In this document: positions 11,331 through 23,507 of the stretch, piece after piece
Layout of the letters: the number at the start of each line of letters is the position of its first letter
Position numbering within the stretch: the first letter of the stretch is position 1
Assembly: GCA_003439945.1 (NCBI GenBank)
Contig: QVRM01002050.1
Coordinates: forward strand, 570,501 to 634,500
Source of the DNA: Dermanyssus gallinae
Taxonomy: Eukaryota > Arthropoda > Arachnida > Mesostigmata > Dermanyssidae
DNA length: 64,000 nt
Direction of reading: 5' to 3'
The notes under the pieces: generated by a model
Database searches by the model: none
What the model saw: only the letters and a program-made list of their open reading frames with translations
What the model was told of the DNA's origin: nothing
Made by a program: the position numbers and the translations under genes

Positions 11331-12417
11331 TTTGTCATCTGATAAAGCAGTATATATATGTTTGTGTATTGAACTAGCAGTTATCAAAATAAGTTTATAC
11401 TCTAATGCTGAAGATGTTAAAGAGGCGACATACGTATTTACTTAAATGGCTGACGAATCATAAATAAGGGGATACTATGAGTATGCATGAAGAAGTAATT
11501 TTTTTGCTCAGTTTAATGTACAATGTTAAGTAAAATAATTATTTAATTTAACAAATTGATCAGGCAATGAGATTTACTTTTTAATAATTTTGACTATTTT
11601 AAGTAATGAGTTATGTTTTAACTGACTTAGCTATTGTGAGGTTGTTCCACAAAATAAAACGTGACCTGAATGCGTTATCTATTACGATAGGGGTCCATAT
11701 GTTACGTACTGGAAAGCCAAACGACTATTGGGAAACTCCTTATGCAGCTAATTTTGACAACGTTTTGCTTCAACGACAAACTATGTAAAGATTGTTTTGA
11801 CGCATGTTGATGAGAATTATCACGTCAACTGACACACTAAGAGATGTAGAAAAACATAGCATCTCTATTATTTCATAAAATACTGTCACGTTTCCCTTAT
11901 AAGGTCATGATATCGCTTCTTGAAGGCTGAATTTCAGCAAATACTACAACTAGGGTACAACTTGAGATTAATGTATTGCAACTTTTATGGATTAGATAAT
12001 ATAATATACCCGTATGCTAAAGTTCAATGGTACAGGCACCTGATGACGGTTTATTTACCTGTTTATTTGCGCTCATCAGGTGTGGGTTTATGCTGCTACG
12101 GTTAGGCTTGTTTAGGAAAGAAACCTATAGAAATGATTAATTAAGTGAAAAATAATCAATGTTAGTGTTAGAATCAGTTTATTCTGTAATTTAATTTTGA
12201 TAATATACCATAATATCCGCTATGTCAACAAAAGCGAAACACGTTAGTCGCCATTCGAATGTCATTAATAACCAGGATATACGATTACGGACGATACTGT
12301 ATGATAAATAACATAGTTTAACACAAAGGCACCTTTATTATCACATTGATGGGCATGCGTACAGATCTAAACTGAATTATAACGTCATTACGATATCGTA
12401 ATATATTGAAGCATAAA
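11331..12417. other. AT-rich spacer between two LINE copies
   Basis: AT-rich DNA with two short unassigned ORFs (11606-11788 and 11920-12105, both plus). I see no domain, RNA gene or repeat boundary in it. Confidence 0.45.
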
Positions 12418-12427
12418 TATCTCGTTG
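12418..12427 (+). repeat. target-site duplication, left copy (TATCTCGTTG)
   Basis: Identical to 13581-13590. The pair exactly brackets the truncated LINE, as expected from target-primed reverse transcription. Confidence 0.75.
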
Positions 12428-13580
12428 GGAAATTCCACAGGCCTGGAGGGAAGCGACCTTAATTGTCATTCCCAAAGGAAAGGGTATAGAAACGGAACCA
12501 GAGGCTTGGAGGGGAATAGCAATAAAGAGCTGCCCATACAAGATATTTTCAGGAATAATAGCTAGGAGATTGGAGTCTTTCTTAGAGGAAAGGAGGGTAA
12601 TACCAGAGGAACAGCATGGATTTAGGAAGGGAAGGTCAACTCACTCAAAATTTGGAGGGCTGGTCGGAGCAATCTGGGATACTCTGTCCAGGCCGAAGAA
12701 TTGCCTATATGCTGTGTTTGTAGATTTAAAAGCGGCGTTTGACATAGCGCCAAGGGATAAGATAGTTGAAGAGCTAGCTAAAACAACGGCTGTCTGGCCA
12801 GGGATGACGTTCTTCAAATCATGGAAAAATAATTAAAATTTGTAAATACATTCACATACCTAGGACTCACCTTAACAACAAGGGGCAGTAGTTTTCGATC
12901 ACACATCCAGGAGAGGGTTAGGAAGGCCACTATCGCAGCTGCGGCAATTGAATGCCCACATATGCTTTCGGTCGATGCAGCCGTAGCTCTTTTTGGGATA
13001 CAGATAGCACCCATCGCCACATATGGCATTTCACTAATATGGGATAAGGTGGGAGTAGACGAATTGCATTTAATCGATGGGGTAAAGTTTTTCTTTCAAA
13101 TGGGGGTTTTTGCGCTTTCAAATACATGAAGAAATAGGGTGGTCCACGTGTTGGAAGGTGGCCCACTGCTGAGAGGGGAGCTACAGAAACGATGGAATCT
13201 GAAAAAAACGTGCGCCTTTGACGTTTATATGCGAAACTGGCGAACCAAAATTAGAGAGGTAGACATAGGAATTTACGGAACAGCAGCAATGAGAAGCACT
13301 GGGTGGAGGGCTAGCGCGGTGAAAGATCGCCATTTAACAACGGCCTTTGCAGCCCACGGATTTCAATACGTTCTATGCAACGTGGAGGGCTTCCATGAAC
13401 CACAAGACGAATGTCGATGCAAAGAATGCTGGAGTAAATGTGATAAATACCACGCCGCGGTTTGTCCGGTGGTTCGGTCCATAGCAGAACTGGCAAAACG
13501 CTACACCTATGTTGTGTAAAAAACTGTGATGTAACATAAACACACTTACCCAGCCCGGGTGTTAATAAATAAATAATAAT
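12428..13580 (+). mobile_element. LINE copy of the same family, with target-site duplication
   Basis: The element starts inside the RT (VPKAW-like EIPQAWREATLIVIPKGKG), continues through AWRGIAIKSCPYKIF, PEEQHGFRKGRSTHS and FVDLKAAFDIAPRDK (about 12720-12760), then jumps near 12810-12840 to KFVNTFTYLGLTL. The PQG and YADD boxes are therefore deleted. It resumes with FGIQIAPIATYGISLIW and ends with a C-terminal domain, ORF 13139-13519, carrying DECRCKECWSKCDKYHAAVC. The 3' UTR motif CTTACCCAGCCCGGGTGTTAA is followed by an (AATA)n tail. TATCTCGTTG flanks the element at 12418-12427 and 13581-13590, a 10-bp target duplication. Confidence 0.85.
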
Positions 13581-13590
13581 TATCTCGTTG
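13581..13590 (+). repeat. target-site duplication, right copy (TATCTCGTTG)
   Basis: It follows directly on the A-rich LINE tail and matches 12418-12427 base for base. Confidence 0.75.
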
Positions 13591-13879
13591 AGATTTGATG
13601 TTAGCAGTAAGTTAAGCTACGATAGATTGGATTTCTGTGTGGCCATTTTGCCATCCATCACGCAAACAGCCTGTTGAGAATCTCTAAGCTAGCCACAGCG
13701 TTAGAACTTACAGATTATTGAAACCTTAAGACATTTGAGTCTATATAAAAAAATTACCTTGGCAAGTTTAGGAACACTGTACTTCTTTGCATTCTCCTTT
13801 ATGCGCAGGAGTGACAGTTCGATGTCTAAAAATCATGAACTTTCTCATACTTATATGACCTCTCAATTGTACCTTTGAG

Positions 13880-14400
13880 GGATTTTGCCAGAAACAGCGC
13901 AAATGTAATAAAAAAGGGGTTAGACAAGATTTCATAATACCCAACTGGGCGTTGTATTACATATGTGGCCTGTCGTGGGAATGATCAGGCTGAGATAGTG
14001 TTGAAAAGTTAGATTATCAGTCTTGCCGGAAACAACCGGAGCCAAATTCAAGCTTAAGGACTAGCCTCTGATCGCCTGAACGAAACAACGAGCGAGATTC
14101 TATTCACTCTATTGGACGTGAGAAATGCGTTTAACACCGCGCACTGCAATGTCGTAATGACAACGGTGGGGTGTAGAGGATCTTCTCCTACCTAACCCAC
14201 ATCTTACTTGGAGGGCCAAAAACTCCTTTTCTGGGCCCGCTTCTTTGGAACTTACTCTACGACAGGTCCTTGCGGCTCGGGGGCATGCCCGAAGAAGCGC
14301 AGCATCCCGCCAAGATTGCTAAATTTGGACTAGACTGCTTGCTGAGGACCGGTTCCCGGCTCGGTGGTGCGCTCACCTGGCGTTGATCCCCAATCAGGTT
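13880..14400 (+). pseudogene. R1-like LINE RT relic
   Basis: The plus-strand translation gives LLDVRNAFNTAHCNVV (about 14110-14157), the R1-type D-V-R-N-A-F-N box. After a frameshift comes FLGPLLWNLLYDRSLRLGG (about 14229-14285), the PQGSxLGPLLWN box, then GMPEEAQHPAKIA where the YADD strand should follow. Stops and a frameshift disable it. The limits are approximate because both ends fade into unrecognisable DNA. Confidence 0.6.
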
Positions 14401-15290
14401 CCGGCCCGTTTTCCGATTCGTTTAATGAAGAAATGCGAAAGCAACTCCGTGAACGTTAAATATTGGCTGAAAACCAGTCCGAACAAAAGTGAAAGCCCCA
14501 CTATAGTAGCCGATGTTTGCAGTTATAGATGTTTGCAGACAAGCGCCTAAGAAACTTGAACAACTGTTAACTAGAAAGGCTCAGAAAAACGCTTCCATTC
14601 GCTCTCCTTTTTGACTGCAACCGATTTCACATCTTATCTTTAAGCGCCATCAATAGGCTCTTCGACAAAACGTCTGCACGCATGCGCGTTGCCTCAAGAC
14701 GCACGAGTCGTGAAATCAAAACTTTGTAGTTGCGGGGAGGACGTGCGACCTTAGGCGGTAGGTCTTTCGTACGCTCAGAGTTCAAGCTGACGTAGCCACA
14801 ACGGCACTTTTGCTAGAGACTCTGCGCTAGGCGGAAATGTCATGCATTTTAGAAGTCGACGGCGTTACGTAGCAATCATGAACGCTGCCTAGAATCCTTC
14901 GAAAGGGCAGAGGTCTAGCATGAGATGGCACCATGACCAATAAATAATTTACGGAAACACTTTAAGCTACCACATGGTTACCATTTCATGTCGCTCTCAT
15001 TTGAGACGCTAGATGAGGTCATTTATTGCGTCTCCACAAATAATTGGAACAACTGCCGACTACAATCGGGAACAAGCAATTATTGAGCTTCATAAGCCAA
15101 ATGTTGTTTATCGAACTCCAGGGAGTGGAATTGGGCACAGTGGTAACGTGGTTCCAACCATGGTTCCTAAACTATCATGTAGAAGGGCTACGAGGATTTA
15201 GTTTACAATACTGATTAAAACATTAAGATTGTATTCCAAAAATGAGAAGTTAAATACGGGTGTCTTACTATTGACACGAAATCGCTTTTT
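14400..15290. other. unassigned, probably decayed repeat DNA
   Basis: Mixed composition with some GC-richer patches (14590-14780). One short plus ORF (15013-15201) is unassigned. No motif or boundary recognised. Confidence 0.35.
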
Positions 15291-15299
15291 AAATTATGC

Positions 15300-16060
15300 A
15301 GCAATTAAGTAGACTTCAAGAAGGGGATGACTTCACTTGTACGCCGTTTTTATCGATTGTGTCAAAACCCTCGACAAAGCTCACCTTCACCTACTAGTTG
15401 ATTCAATTCGACATGCTGGGGTGGGTGTTCCTACGAGTGCTCTCCAGCCTCTTTGCTGAGACCGCCTTAAAGTAAACGTAAGGGGCGAGAAGACCTTGCA
15501 GCTTAGTCAAAACGTAGGGACCCCTCAAGGGGACCCTCTCAGTTTGCCTGGCATTCTCCTTCCTCATCGCAGACCTAGTCCGCCATGTGCGGGAGGAGTT
15601 TAGAAACGCCGTCGTCATGTATGCGGTATGACATAGCAGTGCCCCTCCGGGACCGCGGTGCCATTCGTCGAATTGTCAGCGATGTAGAAAGTTACCTTCA
15701 CCGTAAGGGCCTGCAAATAAATTCGCGGAAGACGAAAGCCATGAAGTTTCGCTGTGGGGGTCGATTGGCTGCAGCAGACAAAATATCCTTTGTCAACTCC
15801 TTCCCGTAATACTGTCTTTTTTTTATTTTTTTATTTTTTTTACTGCATGCCGGCACGTGTACACAAGTTACATTGTGCATGGCTTTTATCACTTGGTATG
15901 TTCGACCTACGGATTTCACCAAGTTAGCGATCAATGCCGCTGTCGGTTCTGTTTGTAAATATGCGCTAAATACCACGCAGCGAGCTGCCAGACGAATTGG
16001 CGGTCTTTGCAATTTTTCGCATGGTGGGACCGTCGCTGAAGTGTTCAAATTGTATATAAT
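15300..16060 (+). pseudogene. LINE RT relic related to the 9.5-13.6 kb family
   Basis: The plus-strand fragments are LYAVFIDCVKTLDKAHLH (D-box, about 15338), GTPQGDPLS (PQG box, about 15516-15543), a YADD box spoiled by an extra base at about 15630 (MYA then frameshift then DIAV), RGAIRRIVSDVESYLHRKGL and SRKTKAMKFRCGGRLAA. After a T-rich tract (15817-15840) that marks an internal deletion, it resumes with CSTYGFHQVSDQCRCRFC, a stop, then CAKYHAASC. The last part is the same C-terminal Cys/His motif as in the two copies at 9.5 and 13.4 kb. Confidence 0.65.
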
Positions 16061-16139
16061 GAACTGTATTGTAATTATGTACCATCTTGAAATGCAATGT
16101 TATTGCAAATTAAATAACATCTTATGAGAAGTGGATAAG

Positions 16140-16440
16140 CATCTAGTCCCAATTGGCGTTGACGCACCCACTCAGGCTTGTTAAACTTCGCATTGCTTTC
16201 GCCCATCTGAACTTTCTACTCGGTGGTGCAAGGTGGTGGATGAGATAGAAGAGGAAGCGATCACGGATGCTACTCCCGTGATTTTGCGGTAATATCAAAC
16301 CAATACAGAGTCTTGGGGGTCGAAAGGAACTCGGGTTTAGTAGATATGTGAGTTCTACAGTAGTCACACTAGCTAACCGTGACGTACGTGCATGAAACAC
16401 TCTTGATACCTCCCACAAAAAAATAAAAGACTTTGAGAAC
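16140..16440 (+). mobile_element. R1-like LINE 3' end relic
   Basis: The segment 16327-16430 (actcgggtttagtagatatg, then a tagtcac and cgtacgtgcat string) aligns clearly with 7218-7285, the 3' tail of the R1-like relic at 5.9-7.3 kb, and also ends in an A-rich tail (about 16418-16430). Upstream protein remnants are not confidently recognisable. Nothing coding remains. Confidence 0.55.
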
Positions 16441-17798
16441 AGTCATTGACTTCCCTTTACTTAGAGCTCTGCTTCTCCATTGCAGACAGCTACTCGTAGG
16501 TCGCAATAATAGACATCACGTTTAACCTCACTCAGTAGTTTTCTAAGTAACGCTACTCAGCTAAATTTTTATTGAATTTAAAGTTAATCTGTTATTAACA
16601 CGGAGGTGAAGCTCCAAGTTTATTTTTTAAGATGATGCGAAGGTAACTGAAGATGTATGCAAAGCGTGCTCCAATTAAGATAAAACAGCGACATCTGTTT
16701 TAACGAATATAATTGTGAAATTTGAAGAAGAATACTGATCATATTCAAGGACATAATTTCAGCTCAGTGAAGTTACTGGAGCGGTAACGTCTTCACAAAT
16801 TTTGGTTATCACTCTAGTGGTCTGTGGCCAAGTAGTGTTATATATTTTTTGTCTGTGCCACGTACCGTTAATTGGCTTCTCTATCTCTAGGCTTTCATTC
16901 GTCATCTCGATGTATCTTGTCTATAGAGATAACTTTCTGGCTATCCGGGGATTCAGAGGGTACAGGATGATGCACTTAGAGCAATTTTTGGGAGGCCAAG
17001 GAATTCGGTCCTTTACTTTTCAGTCGATTTAATCTACTCACGGTGAGGAAAATATAAGTGTGCGGGTTTTTATGTTAGCATGTAAAATTTCACGAGGTTT
17101 TGCGCTTACGGAGATCGCTAGGCGTGCCCTCACTATACTTGAAGCCTAGTCATCACACACTTGCATGCCGCTTCTCTGAAACTTGGACCTGCATCCCGAA
17201 ACAACATTAAATGCCTTACTACAAAGCAATTCTTCGTTTCCGAAATAAAACTATGGCTTATAAAGTCACAGTGCGAGTCAGGCCTGTGATCTAGGTACAT
17301 CCTCAATTGGAATTGTTGTGCTTTGTATTAGGGGCACCCATTCAGGTTTAATAGTTATATTTATCCACGTATTTTCACCTATCATTGTTAAGTGTTATAA
17401 AGATGCTGTACGAGCGGGCTACTTTGCGAGCGTGTTACCTAATTTAGTGCTCACCGTTCTAACACCGTGATTACCTTTTGTGTAAAGTGCTCATACAAAG
17501 CCTTCCTTGGATTTTGCCGAGTGTGATTTTCTGCTTCGTTGTTTGATTAATATTTTTCAACAATTTTTATTTACCGAGAACTTAAGCATTGTGAATCGCA
17601 GTTCCTGTGAATAGACCATGTTTAAAACAGGAATTAAAGAGTTGAGAAAATTAAATAATTCCAGCAAGCAAATTACACGGATCGTGATTAAGCGCTCCTG
17701 GGGGGCCATAGGTTATTAAAACCATTATTCAGGTCAAATTACCAAAAACTACTGTCGTGAAAATAACATAGAAAGTTTCTGGGTGTTATGTATTGCAG
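16441..17798. other. upstream of NDRG exon; 5' exons not located
   Basis: The region must contain, or lead to, the upstream intron of the NDRG gene, because the exon at 17799 begins at a splice acceptor. One ORF (16802-17032, hydrophobic, plus) is unassigned. I found no exon with a phase-0 donor whose translation resembles the acidic N terminus of NDRG proteins. Confidence 0.4.
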
Positions 17799-18617
17799 GT
17801 TCGCCTAATTACAACTCCGCATGGCGATTTTATTGTGGCTGCGATTGGAAATCGCAATAACCCAGTACTTGTTACAGTGCATGATCTTGGACTAAATCAT
17901 CAGAGCAACTTCGAATCGTTTTTCAACATTCCTGAAGTTCGTGCCCTGTCAGAAAGCTTCTATGTACTTCATATTGATATTCCAGGTCAGGCAAGTGAAG
18001 CGGAGCAGATAACGGGTATTGCAGCCAGTAACCCGTGTATGACCCAGATTTTATCTGGCCTTGAGATTGTATTGAGAGAGTTCAATATAAAATGTTTTGT
18101 CGGATTTGGCTACGGCGCAGGAGCATATTTGCTGAGCCTACTAGCGCTCCAAAGGCCCGACAGTGTATCAGCCCTTGCCCTAATCAATGCTTGCGCAGAT
18201 TCAGCATCGTGGACCGACTACGGCTATGGACGCGTCTATAGCATCGCTTTAAAAACCGGGGGCTTTAGTCGGGGCGTGCTAGATTACCTGCGTTGGTATC
18301 ATTGCGGTCGCGCTGATGAGTTCTCTTTTCCGGACCTTGTACGTTCGTTTGACGACCGCATTCTACGTCAAAATCCATTTAACCTTGCTCAGTGGATAGA
18401 AGCCTACATGAAGCGTCCCTCGCTTGGCCTGCAGCGGCCTGTAAGTGGCCTGGAGCGCTCTAAGTGCAATTTTCGATGTCCCGTGCTACTCATCGTGGGT
18501 CGGGAATCACCTCATCTTGAACCGACTAGAAGAATGTTCGCGCTTTGCGATCCACAACTCGTCACAATTCTTGAGCTAGCCAACTGTCGTGCGCCCCTCG
18601 ATGAGTCGCCTGCAAAG
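17799..18617 (+). CDS. NDRG: NDRG family protein, main alpha/beta-hydrolase-like exon
   Basis: This 273-codon exon encodes most of an Ndr-family (N-myc downstream regulated) domain, an alpha/beta-hydrolase fold thought to be catalytically inactive and linked to stress, differentiation and trafficking. Landmarks in order: TTPHG start strand, VTVHDLGLNHQSNFESFF (family T-Y-H-D-I-G-L-N-H motif), HIDIPGQ, FVGFGYGAGAYLLSLLAL (nucleophile-elbow equivalent, G-x-G-x-G-A-G-A-Y with no Ser), ALINACADSASW, LQRPVSGLERSKCNFRCPVL and LIVGRESPHLEPT. The exon starts after a TATTGCAG acceptor. An ATG at 17788 is out of frame, so the true start is in an upstream exon. It ends AAG|GTATAG. Most family genes are more finely split by introns. 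Confidence 0.9.
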
Positions 18618-19907
18618 GTATAGTAGCATATCACGACCATCAATGTGAAAGCAAAATAGCTAACTTGAGGCCTTGAGGCAGGTCTGATCAATAGTTTTGG
18701 TTTATTATATATATATATTTGGCTATAACAAATGTCTAAATCGATGTTTAATGATAACAACAATTGCGATGCTTACAAGCTAGTTTATCTTAGTAGTACA
18801 ACACAGCCAAGATAAACGTGTGTTTGAGTTAATCAATTCATTTGGTAGAAAATGTTTTATACCCTGCTTAAACTAAATCAACTATGTAGTTATATATGGC
18901 ACTTGTATGGCTTAAAGCTAAGTGAGAAAGCAAACGTTTTTCTTCCATGAAAACAAAAACAAATAGGAACATTCTACCGCTATCCATATACTGTGCAACA
19001 ACATCATATAATTTCACATTCACATACAGATATTTTAAACCCAAACTAGTACGTTCTGTCAGTGATGAAAACCTTGTTATTGCGCAAAAGTGCTAGTTAT
19101 AAAAAATCGATTCTTTATATTGTTTTACAAGTTTTGGAAAGCTGCTATCGAAATACCAACAATATCTTACCACTATCAGAACGCTGAGCAAGCTTTGGAT
19201 TACTTCTAGTCGAATTGGGCTATTTGTGCGCATGCATATGACCGCTTGTCCAATGCAAAAGCCCTACTTTCCGCATCGTTCCGTTACGCGCAATAAAAAA
19301 ATTGTCTTCTAGGAAAAGGTAAGCCAAAACATATTAATGACGAGGGCAAGAGTTTTCCATAGTCAGTAAAAGGAAATACGCACAAAATAGTTAGACCGTG
19401 TTGCTGCTGAATCAAAAACGTAGTCAACTTTAGACGTGTGACAAATTGGATTATAAAGTTGCAAACAATTATGAAGAGTTCATTATTTGCTTTAAGAATG
19501 TTACCATTAATTTGAACCTCTTTTCACGAATCCGCTTTGCTGTACAACAAGCTAGTATAATGTGTATATACTCATCTGAAATCTAGCCATAGATCAATTT
19601 GGGCAAGTGCAGAATTTTCTAAAGGGATTCGCGGCATACAAATCATGCAATTTGTAAAGTAACACGTTCAGGCGAGACTCCTATATTCTAGAACAAAGAT
19701 GCAAATGCAAATATTGTGACAGAAAGAACGTGGAAAACTGTGGTGCTCGAAAATGCACTATGCTTGACACGAAAAATTAAAAGATTATGAAAGTGATGGG
19801 AGCGTGAACACAACGATAAAAATTGTGAGCTTGTAACTTGCACATATTGTGCAGGGATACATAATGATATAGATACACATACATAAGCACATCATATTCG
19901 TTTACAG
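18618..19907 (+). other. NDRG: NDRG intron (1,290 bp, phase 0)
   Basis: The donor is AAG|GTATAG and the acceptor TTTACAG|GTAG. The reading frame is preserved at phase 0. The intron is AT-rich and has a short (TA)n near 18704-18719. No nested gene seen. Confidence 0.8.
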
Positions 19908-20054
19908 GTAGTGGAGGCAATGGCTCTCCTGTTGCAGGGAGCTGGATATCCCCTCACGAAACTTCGAAAGATTTCAATGGCAACTAGCGATCACGCTGAG
20001 TGCGGTAAACCACTGCTTCGTCAAACACATTTTGGACCACAATCCTGTGAATGA
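19908..20054 (+). CDS. NDRG: NDRG family protein, C-terminal exon
   Basis: The exon continues in phase 0 from AAG at 18617: VVEAMALLLQGAGYPLTKLR, then a Ser/Thr/Gly-rich tail ending QSCE and TGA (20052-20054). V-V-E-A-M-x-L-L-L-Q-G-x-G-Y matches the end of the Ndr domain (family L-x-E-A-F-K-Y-F-L-Q-G-x-G-Y), which supports this exon pairing strongly. The tail is short compared with vertebrate NDRG1, with no decapeptide repeats. Together the two exons give 321 residues; the N terminus is missing. Confidence 0.88.
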   Translation, partial: VVEAMALLLQGAGYPLTKLRKISMATSDHAECGKPLLRQTHFGPQSCE

Positions 20055-20192
20055 CGGCGTTTACATATATATATATATATATATATTGAAGTCCTTGAGC
20101 AGCGTACAGGATAGTGAAAATACACTGAATCGACGTTTGCTTTTTCAATATGGAAATATGGTGAGAAGTTCATTAAGTGAGCACTCTTATAA

Positions 20193-20203
20193 AATAAAAT
20201 AAA
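20193..20203 (+). terminator. overlapping AATAAA poly(A) signals for NDRG
   Basis: Two AATAAA hexamers overlap at 20193-20198 and 20198-20203, about 140 bases after the NDRG stop, in AT-rich 3' UTR context. Confidence 0.6.
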
Positions 20204-20345
20204 CAATTATGTTTATTTAGTATCCGATGGGCTTACAATTAATATGTATTAAAGAGTATGGCATATCTTATTGTTTTAAATAAAAAAAAAGGTTTACTTT
20301 AGTTTTCAAAACTTAACATTAGTTTCGTTTTGTTGTTGATTTTTC

Positions 20346-20381
<36 letters not shown>

Positions 20382-22597
20382 TTTTTAAATGCTAAAAAAT
20401 CTGTTTGGCTGTTGAAATTATACTTGTTAGTTTATCTAAGAAGAATGAAAGATATAATATAACTGCTCTCTACCCTCATAACACCATATATATACCAAGA
20501 TATTTAGAATAATTTCCACATTACTTTCTGTTACATAAATAAGGTGTTTTTTTTATTTACTTTCCATTAATAACCATAATATGCAGCATCTACAATACAA
20601 TTTCATTGATGTCCTTATTAATTACTACCTTCGCAACGGTATCCGTCACTGCATGTAGCGTGTGTACTCTTTACTAGCACTACAATTTGACAATCGACAG
20701 CACGTTCTGCTTATTTGTCTATTTCGTATAATCAATACTTTTAGTCAAACAATAAAATATAAACAGCAGAATTGAAGTAAATATATTTACTATTACTACC
20801 ATTAGCAGCATCAACTAGGCCAAAGATACTTATCGTCAAATAAATATTATTAACCGTTATGAGAACGCCGCACTCCATGTAGTCCCGTGTGCCTGATAGT
20901 TGCATTAGTAACAGTAGCAATGCCGACTTCTATAGTTTTCAGACTTAATACATTCCCGCTCTCAATTACATCGCTCTACTGACTACATTTTTTTTAATTT
21001 ATGTGCCATCAACGCCGTTGCAGTTTTTCAAATCAATCTTCATGCCACTGCATTGTATCTGTTACTAAAAACGATGCCCTGTAAGACTAACTAGGTAACC
21101 ATTTCGACAATCGTATTTCATTCATATATATAATTTTGCTGTGATCTTGGTTGCTGTGTTATTAGTCTTTAATTTGTTCTACGATGCGTCGGTTTATTGC
21201 CTGATAACCGTCTGTTAAAACATGTAACATAATTTCCGTATGGTGGCCCTTCCTTGTAAACCCGAGACCTTTGTGTAAAGTCTGTGACATTGTTATCCGC
21301 TACAATCTTATTTAACCTTTAATGCCGTCGTTGCAATGTGAATCACGGTCTATACATTCATGATATATATTATTGTAAGTTTTAGGGCGGAGGCTTTTCA
21401 CGTCCAATGTTGCTTCCACATTTGGGTTGCTTTTATTGCCAAACTATCGATGCTGTCCGGTGACCAAATGTAATTTCGTTTTCTGGCTCATCATGCCTCT
21501 GAGAATATATGATAACTTTCCCTTTGCTCTACTGTATAATATAATATCATCATATCTATAACATTAGTAATGAATAATATTTAACACAATGATATACCCT
21601 GCATTGTGATCCGAGGAGAAGTTGGCTCGTTCCAAAGGATGGCCAAGTTGAGGCCCGCCCGTCGGAAACGAGGCTGCGCCAGGAACGATAAATTCGGACT
21701 AATAGCATCTCATCAAAATCACTGTCTTCAGCGTGTCGCGCTTTCATCATAATCATCATTCAGAGATAAGGGCGGAGTGTTGTTACGTTTCCGTAGGCCT
21801 TTGTAGGACCGTTCAAGGCGGCCCTAGGAAGCACTGCCGCCGCCACCGCCGCATGACCACCCATTTGACGTATTTGGGTTGTTACGTATTTCGTTCGTTC
21901 TTTTATATCGCTTGCTGTGTTAGTGTGTTTGTCATAGTCTGGTATTTCGTAGTTTTGTGTAATTATTACGCGTGATAGAGAACTATATACAGTTTTCATC
22001 ATAATGAACGTAACGGTCACTAGCCAGCTAACTGGTCCTATTTATCTACTACTTGAACGAACTTTACCAGGTCGCCACCAGCCGATTTTCCCGACCAAAC
22101 GGGATCGTCTTGTACAGTAAATAAGTGAAGCGTCACCTAACCTACGGCTTTTGCATTATTTTATAATTATACCGTTTCACTGGCTACTTTGCTTCGTTAT
22201 TACGATGACACATAGAGACTTAGTAAGACTTAAAAATGGCGTCGCATAGACCGTTACTGCTGGCTCCGTCCTGTATATGTTACCAATTTACTTCGTTACG
22301 TCAATTCTCATGTTTCACTGTGTATTTTTACGGCGTACATGCAGTCCGCAAACGCCTCCCGGTGTAACGATCGCAACCAAAATACCCTGCATGCGATACC
22401 CGCCTGTTAACGGCAACCTCTGCCAGATCAGCATTTAGTTCTCAATCAGAGTATTTGCGGTGATTGCTTTGGCTGATCCGTGTTGCCAAGGTGACGGGCC
22501 GATTGCACTCAACGAAGAACAGGTGTCGACGTCCAGCTTACTATCGGACTACTTTTACTGCATCGACATATCCGGTTCTCTTCTATATCCTTCTTTT

Positions 22598-22631
22598 GGT
22601 TTAAGTGCTTCAACGTTGAGACACTTAAACC
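22598..22631. repeat. 10-bp perfect inverted repeat
   Basis: GGTTTAAGTG (22598-22607) and CACTTAAACC (22622-22631) form a 10-bp stem with a 14-base loop. It is probably of no functional weight on its own. Confidence 0.5.
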
Positions 22632-23507
22632 CAAGAGGGAAAGTTGTCTGCCTTTCTTACTTGGCTCTCTATCGTACCGATTTCCGTTTATCATCGTCAT
22701 TTTCAGTACGATTCAATTCGTTTTGGGCTCGACTTGACTATGAAACCCTCCCATCCGTTTTCTTTCTTTCTGTTTAGGATTTATTTTGTAAATTATCTTA
22801 CCTAAAACATTACATTTACAAGTAGCGCAGAATATCTTACAATGGGCTTTACATTCATGCTTCTATGGCCGACAGCTGTTCAAACCTATCTGGACCGTCA
22901 GGAAGTGCTGGTAAACCTGCACCGGCCTGCAGTGCGCATAACGTTATCACTGCAACTCGACTTGATCGACAAACGGCATTCTAGCATCTCGTGACTTTTT
23001 ATGTAAACGTCAGTGGTTAGATTAATAAAAATAATAACTTAGTCGTTGGGCGTACATTATCTAGCAGCGGTGATATAGCCGCAGCTACAAACAGTTATTA
23101 TCGCTTCAGCTCCAACAAATCTAGTGGTCGCCGCAATAAACATAGTGCGTCTGAGGATTCCATTACCAGCTCTGACGAAATGGCGAACCCGGTAACGCCG
23201 CACAAGCGCCAGCTGGAACCTTGGTTATTCCCCCCATCCTCCCCCCGGTTGAGCACACATATTTAGCCCACGCAAGGGTAGTATTGGAGGGGCCGCAACT
23301 TTATATGCTGGCTATGACCACACTTAATATTGAATACCGGCTAGTTTTTTATTGCCGACCGTTGAAAGGGGCAGATAACTCCTGACTCTGCCCAATCGAC
23401 GCATTAGGCTACACTGTTTTTGTCCGATCGGTAATCCTTTCACAACGAGTATTATTCATAGAATAGGATTGGGGCTATAATTCCTAAGCTCTCCAAACTG
23501 TTTATAT

